Of a stretch of DNA of 10,261 bases, positions 1 through 5,885 are shown piece after piece. The DNA comes from Hadesarchaea archaeon DG-33 (GTDB taxonomy: Archaea; Hadarchaeota; Hadarchaeia; Hadarchaeales; Hadarchaeaceae), in assembly GCA_001515185.1 (NCBI GenBank), contig LQHI01000011.1, positions 1 through 10,261 on the forward strand. The letters run 5' to 3'. Numbering within the stretch: position 1 is the first letter of the stretch; the number at the start of each line of letters is the position of its first letter. Under the pieces are notes generated by a model. The model worked only from the letters and a program-made list of their open reading frames with translations. It ran no database searches and had not been told where the DNA came from. The translations under genes and the position numbers were made by a program.

Positions 1-117
1 GGTATTCAACCTGGCGAAGTCTCCTTGGGCGATAGCTTGAGCGAGGCGGTCATGAAAAAATTACCCGCTCTAGCCGAAAGGGTTTTAAAAGAAATAAACA
101 ATCAAAAGGGTGATTAA
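1..117 (+). CDS. Hydrogenase maturation protease (peptidase M52 family), C-terminal fragment
   Basis: This open frame enters from the left edge and stops at TAA 115-117, leaving the last 38 residues. They begin GIQPGEVSLGDSLSEAV and continue with an amphipathic helix of the form LPxLxxxVLxEI. Family knowledge: the C-terminus of HycI/HyaD-type endopeptidases has a GIQP.. element, a short glycine-containing turn, LS..V and a terminal ALP.L helix. These proteases clip the C-terminus of the [NiFe]-hydrogenase large subunit after nickel insertion, in the cytoplasm. The catalytic metal-binding residues lie in the missing upstream part, so the call rests on the tail alone. The stop codon sits just behind the Shine-Dalgarno of the next gene, suggesting translational coupling. 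Hydrogenase genes would be expected to the left. Another M52-like protease is possible. Confidence 0.66.
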   Translation, partial: GIQPGEVSLGDSLSEAVMKKLPALAERVLKEINNQKGD

Positions 118-118
118 A

Positions 119-571
119 ATGACAATTGCACCTGAAATTTTGAAGGGAATGGATATCTTTGAATTCCTGAAACTGGATGAGCTGAAGGACATTGCTGAGC
201 TGGCCAAACTTGGAGAGTTCGAACAGGGGGATTTGATTTTCAAAGAAGGGGAAAGGGCGGAAAAAATATACATGGTTTTGGAAGGTAGAGTTGCCATCGA
301 AATAGAAATTTATCCCGGGAAAAGAGTTCCTGTCTATACTTTAGCTAAAGGCAAGTTTTTTGGCTATCCATCCTTACTTCGCACCCGCAAATTTACCACC
401 TACGCGCGATGTTTGGATAAGGTAAAAGTTGTCAGCATTGTCGCTGATGAGCTGGTGGACAAGATCTTCAAAAAAGATTGTCGCCGGGGATATCTGGTGA
501 TGAAAAGAAACGCGGAGCTCATTGCGCAAAAGCTTTCCGACACGCGTATGCAGCTTCTATCTCAGTTATAG
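119..571 (+). CDS. Stand-alone cyclic-nucleotide-binding-fold protein (Crp/cNMP domain, no HTH)
   Basis: A 150-residue protein. Residues about 10-115 read as a Crp/Fnr-type cNMP-binding jelly roll: FEQGDLIFKEGERAEKIYMV (about 34-53) is the typical 'G..I...G..a...Y.V..G.v' start, followed by LEGRVAIEIE. Residues 116-150 form a helix that could be the dimerisation helix, and the protein ends there with no DNA-binding domain. In the phosphate-binding cassette (about 82-96) the usual GE..LL....R.A pattern reads GYPSLLRTRKFTTYA. The Glu is Tyr and the Arg appears to be Lys, so classic cAMP binding is doubtful. I chose ATG 119 over GTG 110 because GGTGA (109-113) lies 5 nt before it and the GTG is part of that site. 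The gene is probably co-translated with the hydrogenase protease. By eye it is richer in A/T codons than the genes from 6 kb on. Ligand and role are unknown. Confidence 0.8.
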   Translation: MTIAPEILKGMDIFEFLKLDELKDIAELAKLGEFEQGDLIFKEGERAEKIYMVLEGRVAIEIEIYPGKRVPVYTLAKGKFFGYPSLLRTRKFTTYARCLDKVKVVSIVADELVDKIFKKDCRRGYLVMKRNAELIAQKLSDTRMQLLSQL

Positions 572-629
572 CCGTGAAAGGCCTCGGCATTTACGAACTA
601 AAATTGGTGAAAGGACCATCTCCCCCAGA

Positions 630-654
630 TTTTCCCATCTTTTCGAGGAATTTT
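630..654 (+). terminator. T-rich candidate terminator after the cNMP-domain gene
   Basis: Three TTTT tracts (630-633, 640-643, 651-654) lie within 25 nt, about 60 nt after the stop codon. Archaeal RNA polymerase often terminates at clustered T tracts without a hairpin. I see no other feature in the 572-755 gap except a T5 run on the - strand (724-728), which could end transcripts of the gene to the right. Confidence 0.3.
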
Positions 655-755
655 CTAAAGCGAATATTTCGGGGCCCGCATAAATCGTGATTTCTCCCAA
701 GAATAATCGCTCTTAGAATCCTTAAAAATGAGAGATTTACTAGATGAGTTTAGAT

Positions 756-1594
756 TTATTCCTCTCCAAGCTTCCACTCGAAGAGCTCCTGAATCACCGT
801 GTAAGCCGCTGAGGGTGGGATTATGCCGCGCTCGGTTATGATGAGATCTATGTACTTACCAGCCTCCCCACAAGCGTCTCAGGGTGGAATTTGTAGCTCT
901 CCGCAGCGACGAAAAATAACACTCGAGCTTCATGAGCGATGAGGGCGATTTGGGAAGTCCCTATCTTGTTTACCACCGCCCCATTCGCCGCGATGCTGTC
1001 CGCACCAACAATTATCTTGTCGATATCTCGAATAAAGTGGCGCACAGCGGAGTCGACGATGAGGGTAGTAGGAATCCCAACTTTTCTCAGCTCCCGCACG
1101 CTTATCAAGCCCTGCCGCATCGGACGGGACTCTGTGACGAATGTTTGGATGTGCTTGCCCTGCTTAAAAGCCGCCTTGATTATCGCGAGCGCACAATCGC
1201 TGTTACAATGGGTGAGTACTATGTCACCATCAGAGATACGACGCGCGCCTATCTCGCCTATTTGCTCGACGGCTCCCTTTGAACCGCGAATGAACTCGTC
1301 CGCTCGGGAAATGACGGCCCTCCGTAGCGTTTGAACATCTACCTCTCTTGCTCGCTTCACACCCAGCATGACGTAGCGGATCGTGTTTGGTAACGAAACC
1401 GCGGTCGGACGGGTTGCCAGCAAAAGTTCTGAAACGCGGCCGAGCTCCCTCGTGAACTCGGCAGGTGTTTTGGCTCGGCTCGTCTTTGCAACTAGTTTCA
1501 AGGCTCGAGCTGCAGCGCGAGCGATCCTGCCGGCGCCACGTATGCGCATGGTTCGGATATCTCGCGCGATTTGCTTGATTTCAGCTCGCACCAT
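756..1594 (-). pseudogene. Ribose-1,5-bisphosphate isomerase / eIF2B-alpha-like protein, internally deleted and frameshifted
   Basis: The intact frame runs from ATG 1594 to TAG 848-850 (248 residues). It has the family N-terminus (RIRGAGRIARAAA, 18-30), LTHC with Cys130, and IIVGADSI with Asp199. These match the Cys/Asp catalytic pair of the archaeal enzyme (Cys133/Asp202 in Thermococcus, from memory), which converts ribose-1,5-bisphosphate to ribulose-1,5-bisphosphate in AMP salvage. The frame stops after FHPETLVGRLV, but intact relatives are about 320 residues. In another frame, from 854 down to TAA 756-758, the next bases read YIDLIITERGIIPPSAAY and run on to a normal family C-terminus. 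Missing between the two parts are about 35 residues, including the conserved NPAFDVTPPE segment. One deletion of 3k+1 nt (about 100 nt) explains both the loss and the frameshift. A Shine-Dalgarno AGAGG (1601-1605) precedes ATG 1594 by 6 nt. It could also be an eIF2B-family member of other function. Decay or an assembly error are both possible. Confidence 0.8.
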
Positions 1595-1626
1595 AAATTT
1601 CCTCTATTTATATATCCTCACCCAAA

Positions 1627-1634
1627 CTTAAACT
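1627..1634 (-). promoter_or_regulatory. Candidate TATA element for the isomerase-like gene
   Basis: On the - strand this reads AGTTTAAG. Transcription beginning about 26 nt downstream would start near 1605, just at the AGAGG ribosome site of ATG 1594. A better-looking TATATAAAT (1606-1614) is too close to the ATG to leave room for that site unless the real start is internal. The choice between them is uncertain. Confidence 0.3.
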
Positions 1635-1644
1635 AATTGAGATT

Positions 1645-1875
1645 TTATTTGGGAAGGCGGCGGCGCAACTCATTCAGAAAAATCTGTCCGTCAGTTTTGC
1701 GTGTAGTATCCACTTTCTCCGAAATACTTTGTTTGAGCCCCTCGATGAATGCCTCGACGCTCTCGCTCTCGCCAAGCGTCCGCTCGATCAGGCTTCGGAG
1801 CTCCTGAGGATACGCAAGATAAGGCATAACCGATGAAAATGAATCTCGAACGAGTTTTGATTCGGCTTCCTGCAT
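1645..1875 (-). CDS. 76-residue protein of unknown function, coupled to an Lrp regulator
   Basis: I do not recognise a family. The protein is small, charged and probably helical, with no membrane segment, no signal peptide and no cysteine. A helix-like N-terminal half (MQEAESKLVRDSFSSVM), a proline-containing YLAYPQELRSLI segment and an acidic ESESVEAFIEGL stretch are followed by a basic end (FLNELRRRLPK). The evidence that it is real is its translation signal: GGTG (1881-1884) overlaps the stop codon of the upstream Lrp gene, and ATG 1875 follows after 5 nt, the same spacing as other genes in this window. That implies expression together with the Lrp regulator. It might be a partner or modulator of that regulator, but this is inference from position only. 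Confidence 0.6.
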   Translation of the reverse strand: MQEAESKLVRDSFSSVMPYLAYPQELRSLIERTLGESESVEAFIEGLKQSISEKVDTTRKTDGQIFLNELRRRLPK

Positions 1876-1883
1876 CTCAGCAC

Positions 1884-2324
1884 CTAGAGATTCAAGAGGG
1901 TCTCCTTGACAGTTCCCATTGCTACTATGGTCCGGACGCTCTTCACCGAGTCGAGAGATTGGATGCGGTCACTAACGAACTTATTCAGGCTTTCTACGTC
2001 GCGGGCACGTACCTTCAGCATTAATCCATGACCTCCTGTTGTGTGATGAAGCTCACATACTTGGTGGCAGCGCGACAATGAACGAACGAGCTCGCGCATG
2101 CTCCTGCTATCGACATCAACGCTGACGAAGGCCATCACTGTATAGCCGAATTTTCGAGGGTCTATCAGTGCTGAATATTGTTTAATCAAGCCGGAGCGCT
2201 CGAGTTGCTTGATTCTCCGCCTCACTCCTGAGGTGCTGAGGCCTACCTCGCGCCCCATCCTGCGCAGCGAAACGTGTGCGTCATCGTTCAACATTTTCAA
2301 AAGTTTCATGTCAACGCTGTCCAC
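1884..2324 (-). CDS. Lrp/AsnC-family transcriptional regulator
   Basis: A 146-residue protein of normal family length. Residues 1-55 form the AsnC-type winged HTH: D..D.KLLKMLNDDAHVSLRRMG, then VGLSTSGVRRRIKQLERSG, then the typical LIKQYSALIDPRKFGYTV linker. Residues about 63-140 are the RAM/AsnC ligand-binding and oligomerisation domain, with HHTTGGHGLMLKVRARDVES holding the family's TG.yD-like loop (GG-H here). Such proteins act as dimers or octamers that respond to amino acids or other small ligands. GTG 2324 is taken as the start: GGGGTG lies 6 nt upstream, and the N-terminus then aligns with the family; ATG 2309 would remove part of the first helix. It is followed with coupling by the 76-residue gene. 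It may control the isomerase-like gene downstream, itself, or distant genes; the sequence does not say. Confidence 0.92.
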   Translation of the reverse strand: MDSVDMKLLKMLNDDAHVSLRRMGREVGLSTSGVRRRIKQLERSGLIKQYSALIDPRKFGYTVMAFVSVDVDSRSMRELVRSLSRCHQVCELHHTTGGHGLMLKVRARDVESLNKFVSDRIQSLDSVKSVRTIVAMGTVKETLLNL

Positions 2325-2364
2325 GCTTCACACCCCAGCCAGCCTCGAATTTCTTGGGCGCTTC

Positions 2365-2377
2365 AATTATTTATTTC
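2365..2377 (-). promoter_or_regulatory. Candidate TATA box of the Lrp gene
   Basis: On the - strand this reads AAATAAATAATTG, preceded by an A-rich CAAGAA that could serve as the BRE. Initiation about 26 nt downstream would be near 2345, giving a leader of about 20 nt that contains GGGGTG. It lies in the 74-nt gap after the tgtA stop, so the regulator probably has its own promoter. Confidence 0.45.
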
Positions 2378-2398
2378 TTGTGGGCTCAATTTTGCGCA

Positions 2399-3871
2399 TC
2401 AGAGTTGAATTGTTTTTAGTTTTTCCTTTACTTTTTCGCATGCGTCAACGAGTGCGTTGCCCCATCGCCGCTCATCGTTGAACAGTAGAACCAGCTCGTA
2501 GCGCCCCCCGTACCGTTCGAGGAAGCGAGAAAGGGCCTCGGTCACTGATTTGATCTGTATCGCGTCAAGTTCTCGAGGTATCTGAAATTGCCCGAGCGGA
2601 TAAACTTCCTCAAGCTCCTCAGGGACGATGCCGAAAGGGGGCACGAGTCTCACGAGGTGGGTTTGTTTGGGTCCCTCCAGCTTGGGGCGCTCGCCTTCAA
2701 AAGCCGGTAGGAGTGCTAGGATGGGCATCGGGGGCGGGTCATAACGCTCCTCGAGCCTCCTCCTATGGCGCACAACCTCCGGACAATCCACAGATTCCTC
2801 ACCAAGATAGCAGAATGCCGATGGCTTGCTCACGGGGTCAAATCGCTCTATGAAATCTCGATACCTCGCTAACCTCCGGAGCCCTTCAAGCAGCCGCGGA
2901 TGGGCGCGACACCGCATCTCGAGATATGCTCCCAGACTCCCATCGATAATCGCTTGGCGGATGCGTCGCAGCTCGCCGAAAGTGGCATGAAGGTTGTGCC
3001 TAGCCAAGAGCTTGATTCGTTCGCCCTGCGAAACGCATCTGAGCTCATTGGGCGAATGTGCCACACAAACAGGACACTCACATGGTAGGTAGGATAGCTC
3101 ATCGAGGCGAAAGGTTCCCTCCGATGTCATGTAACGTCCATCACGCGCGTAGAGCACGTACGCAGCGGAGTCAAAGAGGTCACAGCCCATCGCCACGGCG
3201 AACGCAAACATCATGGGGTGCCCGGCGCCGAAAAGATGCGTAGGGCGATCGAGCGGCAGGTGTTGCTTCGCAGTCATGACGAGATCGACAAGCTCCGCAT
3301 AACGATATCCCTCGAGCAACTCGACAGGGCTTCCTATCGCGTGTAGTTGATAGTCGAGCTTCCCAATCTCGCGTGCGCTCTGGGCGACCAGCTCGCTGAA
3401 GAGGCCCCCCTGCACCGGGCCGCACCACATCACTTTAGGATTGGACCTGAGTTCGACCGCCTGCTTGGCTCGCTCAAGTGTTATCCGTACCGTCTCGGCT
3501 GCATGCTCCTTAGTCGCTCGAACACCAGTCGGGACATCGAGGATAGTCGCGATGTCGGGGGCGATTGCGTCTTGGTAGCGCACGATTTCCTCAGGGCTGA
3601 CATCCACTTCCCCGTAGCGTAAAATCTGATAACCTCCAGAGTCGGTTGCGATTGGACCATCGTAATCAAGCACGCCGTGAATCCCCTGTTTGATTACCTT
3701 TTCTCCAAAACAGCGACGGGTTAGGTAGGCGTTTGTTATCACTAGCTCGGCGTCGAACTCGCGACGCATCTGGTTGGGTGATAAAATTACGTCCGATGGA
3801 TCGATGACAGGCATAAGGGCAGGGGTTGTCACATCGCCGTGCAGGGTGCTAAGTCTCCCCACTCGACCCAT
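2399..3871 (-). CDS. tgtA: Archaeosine tRNA-guanine transglycosylase (ArcTGT)
   Basis: The enzyme swaps guanine-15 of tRNA D-loops for preQ0, the first tRNA-bound step to archaeosine. Numbered from ATG 3871 (490 residues): ATDSGGYQ holds Asp77, FGAGHPMMFAFAVAMGCDLFDSA (214-236, split here) holds Asp231/Asp234 around the catalytic Asp, and PCECPVC (Cys264, 266, 269) with His292 forms the zinc site. An accessory region (about 350-490, with PFGIVPEELEEVYPLGQF) follows the TIM barrel. Euryarchaeal enzymes of about 580 residues end in a PUA domain; this one ends after the second accessory domain, so the PUA is missing or encoded elsewhere. The frame is open for nine more codons upstream, reading IFRILHRNG before MGRVGRL; this matches the conserved N-terminal strand, so the true start is probably an ATC at 3896-3898 (499 residues). 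It lies downstream of the methionine adenosyltransferase gene on the same strand, possibly co-transcribed. Confidence 0.95.
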   Translation of the reverse strand: MGRVGRLSTLHGDVTTPALMPVIDPSDVILSPNQMRREFDAELVITNAYLTRRCFGEKVIKQGIHGVLDYDGPIATDSGGYQILRYGEVDVSPEEIVRYQDAIAPDIATILDVPTGVRATKEHAAETVRITLERAKQAVELRSNPKVMWCGPVQGGLFSELVAQSAREIGKLDYQLHAIGSPVELLEGYRYAELVDLVMTAKQHLPLDRPTHLFGAGHPMMFAFAVAMGCDLFDSAAYVLYARDGRYMTSEGTFRLDELSYLPCECPVCVAHSPNELRCVSQGERIKLLARHNLHATFGELRRIRQAIIDGSLGAYLEMRCRAHPRLLEGLRRLARYRDFIERFDPVSKPSAFCYLGEESVDCPEVVRHRRRLEERYDPPPMPILALLPAFEGERPKLEGPKQTHLVRLVPPFGIVPEELEEVYPLGQFQIPRELDAIQIKSVTEALSRFLERYGGRYELVLLFNDERRWGNALVDACEKVKEKLKTIQL

Positions 3872-3903
3872 GCCATTGCGATGTAAGATTCGGAAGATGG
3901 CAA

Positions 3904-3910
3904 CACCCCC
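3904..3910 (-). promoter_or_regulatory. Shine-Dalgarno that points to an ATC start for tgtA
   Basis: On the - strand this reads GGGGGTG followed by TTGCC and then ATC (3896-3898). The 5-nt spacing equals that of the cNMP-domain, thiolase and DUF35 genes here. ATG 3871 has no comparable site in front of it. An in-frame TAA (3929-3931) limits how far upstream the protein can start; the only other start-like codon is ATT 3914-3916. Confidence 0.5.
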
Positions 3911-3960
3911 TACAATTTTGAATTTTTCTTACAAAGGTCTTCCGCTTGAAATCCGAAGGC

Positions 3961-5172
3961 TCAACAGATCGGAATTTTTCCTTCGGCGAGCTCCATGCAG
4001 AACTTGTCGATGCGCTCGAGCTCAGCGTCCACAACTTCCGCTATCTGTCCCCGGACGCCCTCGATTGTAGTGCCTGACCTCGTGATGACCCTAACAGCAG
4101 CGATTGCTGGTTCATCGATAGATTTCCCTATTTGGCTAACCAGCCAAACGTATACCTCATCCAATCCAGAAACTTGATTGTAAATTTCGTTCGAGATTCG
4201 GTGTGTGAGCAAGTTGTAAATTTTGCCCACGTGACTTATTGGGTTCTTGCCCGCAGCCGCCTCCGAGCCCACATGGCGGTTGAGCGGGATTACGCCGTTC
4301 GGACGATTACCCCTTCCAACCTGACCCGAGTCCGCCCCATCGGCGCTCGTCCCGAGCACGGTGAGGTAGGTTCCTCCAACACCCCGCCCGCGCATGTCGA
4401 GAGTGTTAAGGCTAAGCTTGATCTTCTTGACTACAGAATTTTCCTCTACGAAAGCGCGTAGTCGCTTGAGGATATCCCCCTTCTTCCTGAAGTAATCGTC
4501 CTCGCTCTCCACGAATCGGTCAACGAAAGCCACTCCCACAGTAAGGTAAAGCTCGTCGTTCTTTCGAAAGCCCATCACCTTGACGTCCTCGCCAGACACG
4601 GGGAACTCCTTTTTAAACTCCGGAGAATTCAAGTAGCGTTCAGTCTTCAGCACGAGCTGCTCTGTCCAAGTCATCGGTGCGTAGCCGACTGCAGCTGAGG
4701 TGTCATTAGCGCTAAGCACTTTACCCTTGCGCTTGAAGATGTCCGTGAGCGCCGCAGATCCAGGCTTGAACTCGACTTGGTAGCGCATGTGCTTTTCCGG
4801 ATCGACAAACCTCAAATTTTCTTTTATCCAGCTCTTCGCAGCACGAATCGCGATATCCTTCACCGGGATTTTGGTCCCCTCAACCTCCTCAGTCGCTCGG
4901 TCGCCGAAGATCAAAAGCATTGGTTGCTTCACTTCGCCACCGCCAAATCTTGTCTCAACCTCCCCGGCGACGAGCAGCGACTTGTCTGCATTGTGGTGCA
5001 TAATCATACCAAATTTTTTCAAATACTCTTTGCTTAATTCTACTGAAACTCGGTCAAAAATCGCGTCACAAATAGAATCAGGATGCCCAAGACCCTTTCG
5101 CTCAACGATCTCCAGTTTTTGTTTCTCGAGAGGAATTTGCTTAAACTCCTCGACGAGTATATTGCGCGTCAA
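3961..5172 (-). CDS. mat: Methionine adenosyltransferase (archaeal S-adenosylmethionine synthase)
   Basis: A 403-residue protein of the archaeal MAT family (about 400 residues usual), which makes SAM from methionine and ATP in the cytoplasm. Visible signatures: GLGHPDSICD (27-36), HHNADKSLLVAGE (59-71) with the His/Asp/Lys active-site group, GTSADGADSGQVGRGNR (274-290), and SEAAAGKNPISHVGKIYN (303-320). The protein looks complete and undamaged. The start is TTG 5172: an upstream GAGAGG (5180-5185) sits about 7 nt away, and the MTRNILVEE N-terminus is typical of the family. Its promoter region is shared with a divergent HTH-CBS gene, and the archaeosine TGT follows on the same strand after about 60 nt. 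SAM from this enzyme would supply TrmI encoded to the right, and many other methyltransferases. Confidence 0.97.
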   Translation of the reverse strand: MTRNILVEEFKQIPLEKQKLEIVERKGLGHPDSICDAIFDRVSVELSKEYLKKFGMIMHHNADKSLLVAGEVETRFGGGEVKQPMLLIFGDRATEEVEGTKIPVKDIAIRAAKSWIKENLRFVDPEKHMRYQVEFKPGSAALTDIFKRKGKVLSANDTSAAVGYAPMTWTEQLVLKTERYLNSPEFKKEFPVSGEDVKVMGFRKNDELYLTVGVAFVDRFVESEDDYFRKKGDILKRLRAFVEENSVVKKIKLSLNTLDMRGRGVGGTYLTVLGTSADGADSGQVGRGNRPNGVIPLNRHVGSEAAAGKNPISHVGKIYNLLTHRISNEIYNQVSGLDEVYVWLVSQIGKSIDEPAIAAVRVITRSGTTIEGVRGQIAEVVDAELERIDKFCMELAEGKIPIC

Positions 5173-5203
5173 GTTTTCGCCTCTCGGATTTTCAATCTGC
5201 TAG

Positions 5204-5214
5204 CTATTTATAGG
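5204..5214 (-). promoter_or_regulatory. TATA box of the methionine adenosyltransferase gene, possibly bidirectional
   Basis: On the - strand this reads CCTATAAATAG, a near-consensus archaeal TATA box, with an A-rich AAAACC upstream as a possible BRE. Initiation about 26 nt downstream would be near 5182-5185, leaving a leader of only 10-13 nt. Read on the + strand the same element is CTATTTATAGG, and initiation from it near 5234 would suit the divergent HTH-CBS gene and leave its Shine-Dalgarno intact. Confidence 0.6.
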
Positions 5215-5220
5215 TTTTGC

Positions 5221-5247
5221 CAAAAATATAACTGACAGGAATAGGAG
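5221..5247 (+). promoter_or_regulatory. Leader of the HTH-CBS gene with AGGAG ribosome site
   Basis: AGGAG (5243-5247) lies 6 nt before ATG 5254 and fixes that start. AAAAATATAAC (5222-5232) is TATA-like, but transcription from it would begin at the ATG itself and lose the ribosome site. The TATA element at 5204-5214 is therefore the likelier promoter. Confidence 0.45.
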
Positions 5248-5253
5248 ATTTTT

Positions 5254-5835
5254 ATGCGGATTCTACGGCTTTCCGAGGTCAAAGCGATGCGTACTAGGCT
5301 CGGGCTAAGTCAAAAGCAACTAGCAGAACTCGCAGGCGTGACCCAAGCGTATATCTCGAAAATCGAGGCAAGAACCGTAGATCCTCGAGTCTCCACTCTT
5401 GAAAAAATATCCAAAGCGCTTGAGCGAGCAACTGCAATGGAGAAGCGTGCAACTGTTGGACAAATAATGACCTCGCCAATTGTAGCTGTAAAGTCCGACG
5501 ACCGAGTAGACAAAGCAATTCAACTCATGAAATCACACGACATTTCGCAACTGCCAGTGCTTGATGAGGAAGTGCAGGTTGGATCGATATCTGAAGCTAC
5601 AGTTGTGCAAAGGATTGCCTCGGGCGAAAACATGGCCAGACTGCTCAAACGCAACGTCGATGAGATAATGGAAAACTCTTTCCCAACCGTAAGCAAGGAC
5701 ACCGACATCGATGTCGCTTACTCCCTACTCGAACATGAGCCAGCGATTATTGTCGTTGAACATGGAAAAGTGATCGGCATTGTTACTAAGGCAGACTTGT
5801 TTAAGCTAGCTGGAAAACCGCGGGGCAAAAGCTGA
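5254..5835 (+). CDS. XRE-type HTH regulator with two CBS domains (COG3620-like)
   Basis: A 193-residue protein. Residues about 8-58 form a Cro/CI helix-turn-helix (RLGLSQKQLAELAGVTQAYI, then SKIEARTVDPRVSTLEKI). Two CBS repeats follow: CBS1 about 68-122 (VGQIMTSPIVAVKSDD, then VGSISEATV) and CBS2 about 134-187 (VDEIMENSFPTVSKDTDIDV, then VIGIVTKADLFKL). CBS pairs bind adenosyl ligands such as AMP, ATP or SAM. CBS2 keeps the usual G-I-V-T-x-x-D ligand motif, whereas CBS1 has Thr116 where Asp is usual. Family knowledge: archaea have many HTH-CBS predicted regulators, few with known targets. The gene is divergent from the SAM synthase gene across an 81-bp gap containing a near-symmetrical TATA element, so a role in sensing SAM or adenylates and controlling that promoter is an attractive inference, not shown. 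Confidence 0.92.
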   Translation: MRILRLSEVKAMRTRLGLSQKQLAELAGVTQAYISKIEARTVDPRVSTLEKISKALERATAMEKRATVGQIMTSPIVAVKSDDRVDKAIQLMKSHDISQLPVLDEEVQVGSISEATVVQRIASGENMARLLKRNVDEIMENSFPTVSKDTDIDVAYSLLEHEPAIIVVEHGKVIGIVTKADLFKLAGKPRGKS

Positions 5836-5841
5836 GCGTTC

Positions 5842-5879
5842 CCGATATTTTTATCCCCTGACCCCAAGATTATTATCGG
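5842..5879 (+). promoter_or_regulatory. Promoter and possible operator of the COG1709-like regulator
   Basis: CCGATA (5842-5847) and its inverse TATCGG (5874-5879) are centred 32 bp apart, about three helical turns. They flank the region from the TATA-like ATATTTTTA (5845-5853) to the ribosome site GGTG (5878-5881, 4 nt before ATG 5886). The left half is part of CCGATATTTTT, which recurs with one change before the HMG-CoA synthase gene. The arrangement fits autoregulation. Confidence 0.38.
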
Positions 5880-5885
5880 TGCATC

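Noticed and set aside
110..118. GTG 110 as start of the cNMP-domain gene
   Set aside because: The GTG is inside the GGTGA ribosome site, and ATG 119 follows at the ideal distance.
478..690. 70-residue + strand open frame overlapping the end of the cNMP-domain gene
   Set aside because: It lies mostly in another frame of the gene, has no ribosome site, and its unique tail after 571 shows no recognisable protein pattern.
848..850. TAG at 848-850 taken as the natural end of the isomerase-like gene
   Set aside because: Conserved C-terminal sequence of the same family continues in another frame to 756, so the stop results from a frameshift.
932..1334. Two long + strand open frames opposite the isomerase-like gene
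   Set aside because: They are antisense shadows of a clearly conserved coding frame, with no ribosome sites or family features.
1606..1614. TATATAAAT as TATA box of the isomerase-like gene
   Set aside because: Transcription from it would begin inside the gene and exclude the AGAGG ribosome site of ATG 1594; kept only as an alternative.
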